A stretch of DNA of 6,114 nucleotides. It comes from Bacteroides sp. Its GTDB lineage: Bacteria; Bacteroidota; Bacteroidia; Bacteroidales; GCA-2748055. A program made the position numbers and the translations under genes. The notes under the pieces were generated by a model that saw only the letters and a program-made list of their open reading frames with translations, had not been told where the DNA came from and did not search any database. Positions 5,896 to 6,114 of the stretch are shown here, in pieces; within the stretch, counting starts at the first letter, position 1, and every line of letters begins with the position of its first letter. The stretch lies in contig DSDZ01000296.1 of assembly GCA_011048475.1 (NCBI GenBank), positions 1 through 6,114 on the forward strand. The letters are read 5' to 3'.

Positions 5896-6114
5896 CACCC
5901 AGAATATATGAAAAAGTGGTATGCTGAGATGCCATCCGGGCATATTTCCGGGCTTCTGCAGTCAGCCCTCTTTTTTTGCAGACCCTTGAAAGTCCCATAT
6001 ACCCGATGGCCTGGAACCTGTCGGTGAGCGGACCAATGCGTTCTGCCATCTGAATGACACTGAGATATTTTTTACGTGCCAGTCCCAGGTTGCCTGTTTC
6101 TTTCTCTGCAATGA
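5888..6114 (-). CDS. C-terminal fragment of a TPR-like protein, cut by the window edge
   Basis: On the minus strand a frame stays open from the window edge for 74 complete codons and ends with TAA at 5890-5888. The residues are helical and TPR-like: ETGNLGLARKKYLSVIQMAE is followed by an IGYMGLSRVCKKRGL helix pair and EARKYARMAS. The spacing of G, A and Y resembles about one and a half to two tetratricopeptide units. The last residues are SYILGDG. The stop overlaps the start of the membrane metalloprotease gene by 8 bases, so the two genes are probably one operon. The other two minus-strand frames both contain stops here. Function cannot be stated because the N-terminal part lies beyond position 6114. 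A seven-A run at 5971-5977 (minus-strand sense) is in frame and does not break the gene. Confidence 0.6.
   Translation of the reverse strand, partial: IAEKETGNLGLARKKYLSVIQMAERIGPLTDRFQAIGYMGLSRVCKKRGLTAEARKYARMASQHTTFSYILGDG

Noticed and set aside
5509..6027. Three short plus-strand frames across the protease gene and the edge gene
   Set aside because: They are antisense to the HELLH-bearing membrane protein and the TPR-like fragment. Their translations are low in recognisable structure.

Overview
The window is most likely chromosomal DNA from an anaerobic or fermentative member of the Bacteroidota. Four observations point there. None of the start codons has a convincing Shine-Dalgarno sequence. 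One intergenic gap carries TTTG-N20-TAnnTTTG, the Bacteroidota housekeeping promoter pattern. One gene encodes a lipoprotein with a Bacteroidota-like acidic tail after the lipid cysteine. The genes are moderately GC-rich and the spacers AT-rich. No genus can be named from the sequence alone.

Positions 1-165 are an AT-rich leader with a weak promoter candidate and two dyads that resemble binding sites of the redox repressor Rex. Positions 166-4357 hold four tightly packed plus-strand genes for a complete soluble NAD-linked [FeFe]-hydrogenase of the HndABCD/HydABC (electron-bifurcating) type. In order they are a small thioredoxin-fold ferredoxin-like subunit (HndB-like), the NuoF-like flavoprotein with a C-terminal 2[4Fe-4S] domain (HndC/HydB), the H-cluster catalytic subunit (HndD/HydA), and the NuoE-like [2Fe-2S] subunit (HndA/HydC). 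Together they can pass electrons between NADH, ferredoxin and protons/H2. The order B-C-D-A puts the NuoE-like gene last instead of first. No HydE/F/G maturase lies in the window.

Positions 4358-4493 hold a promoter for a separate gene, a TPR lipoprotein (4494-5261). Its 3' end overlaps by 14 bp the end of a convergent minus-strand gene for a DUF3267-type membrane zinc metalloprotease (5248-5895). That protease starts inside the last codons of another minus-strand gene, of which only the C-terminal part is present (5888-6114). The fragment looks TPR-like and has no start codon in the window.

The hydrogenase is a known system in a somewhat rearranged form. I see no mobile element, CRISPR array, tRNA, rRNA or clear intrinsic terminator.
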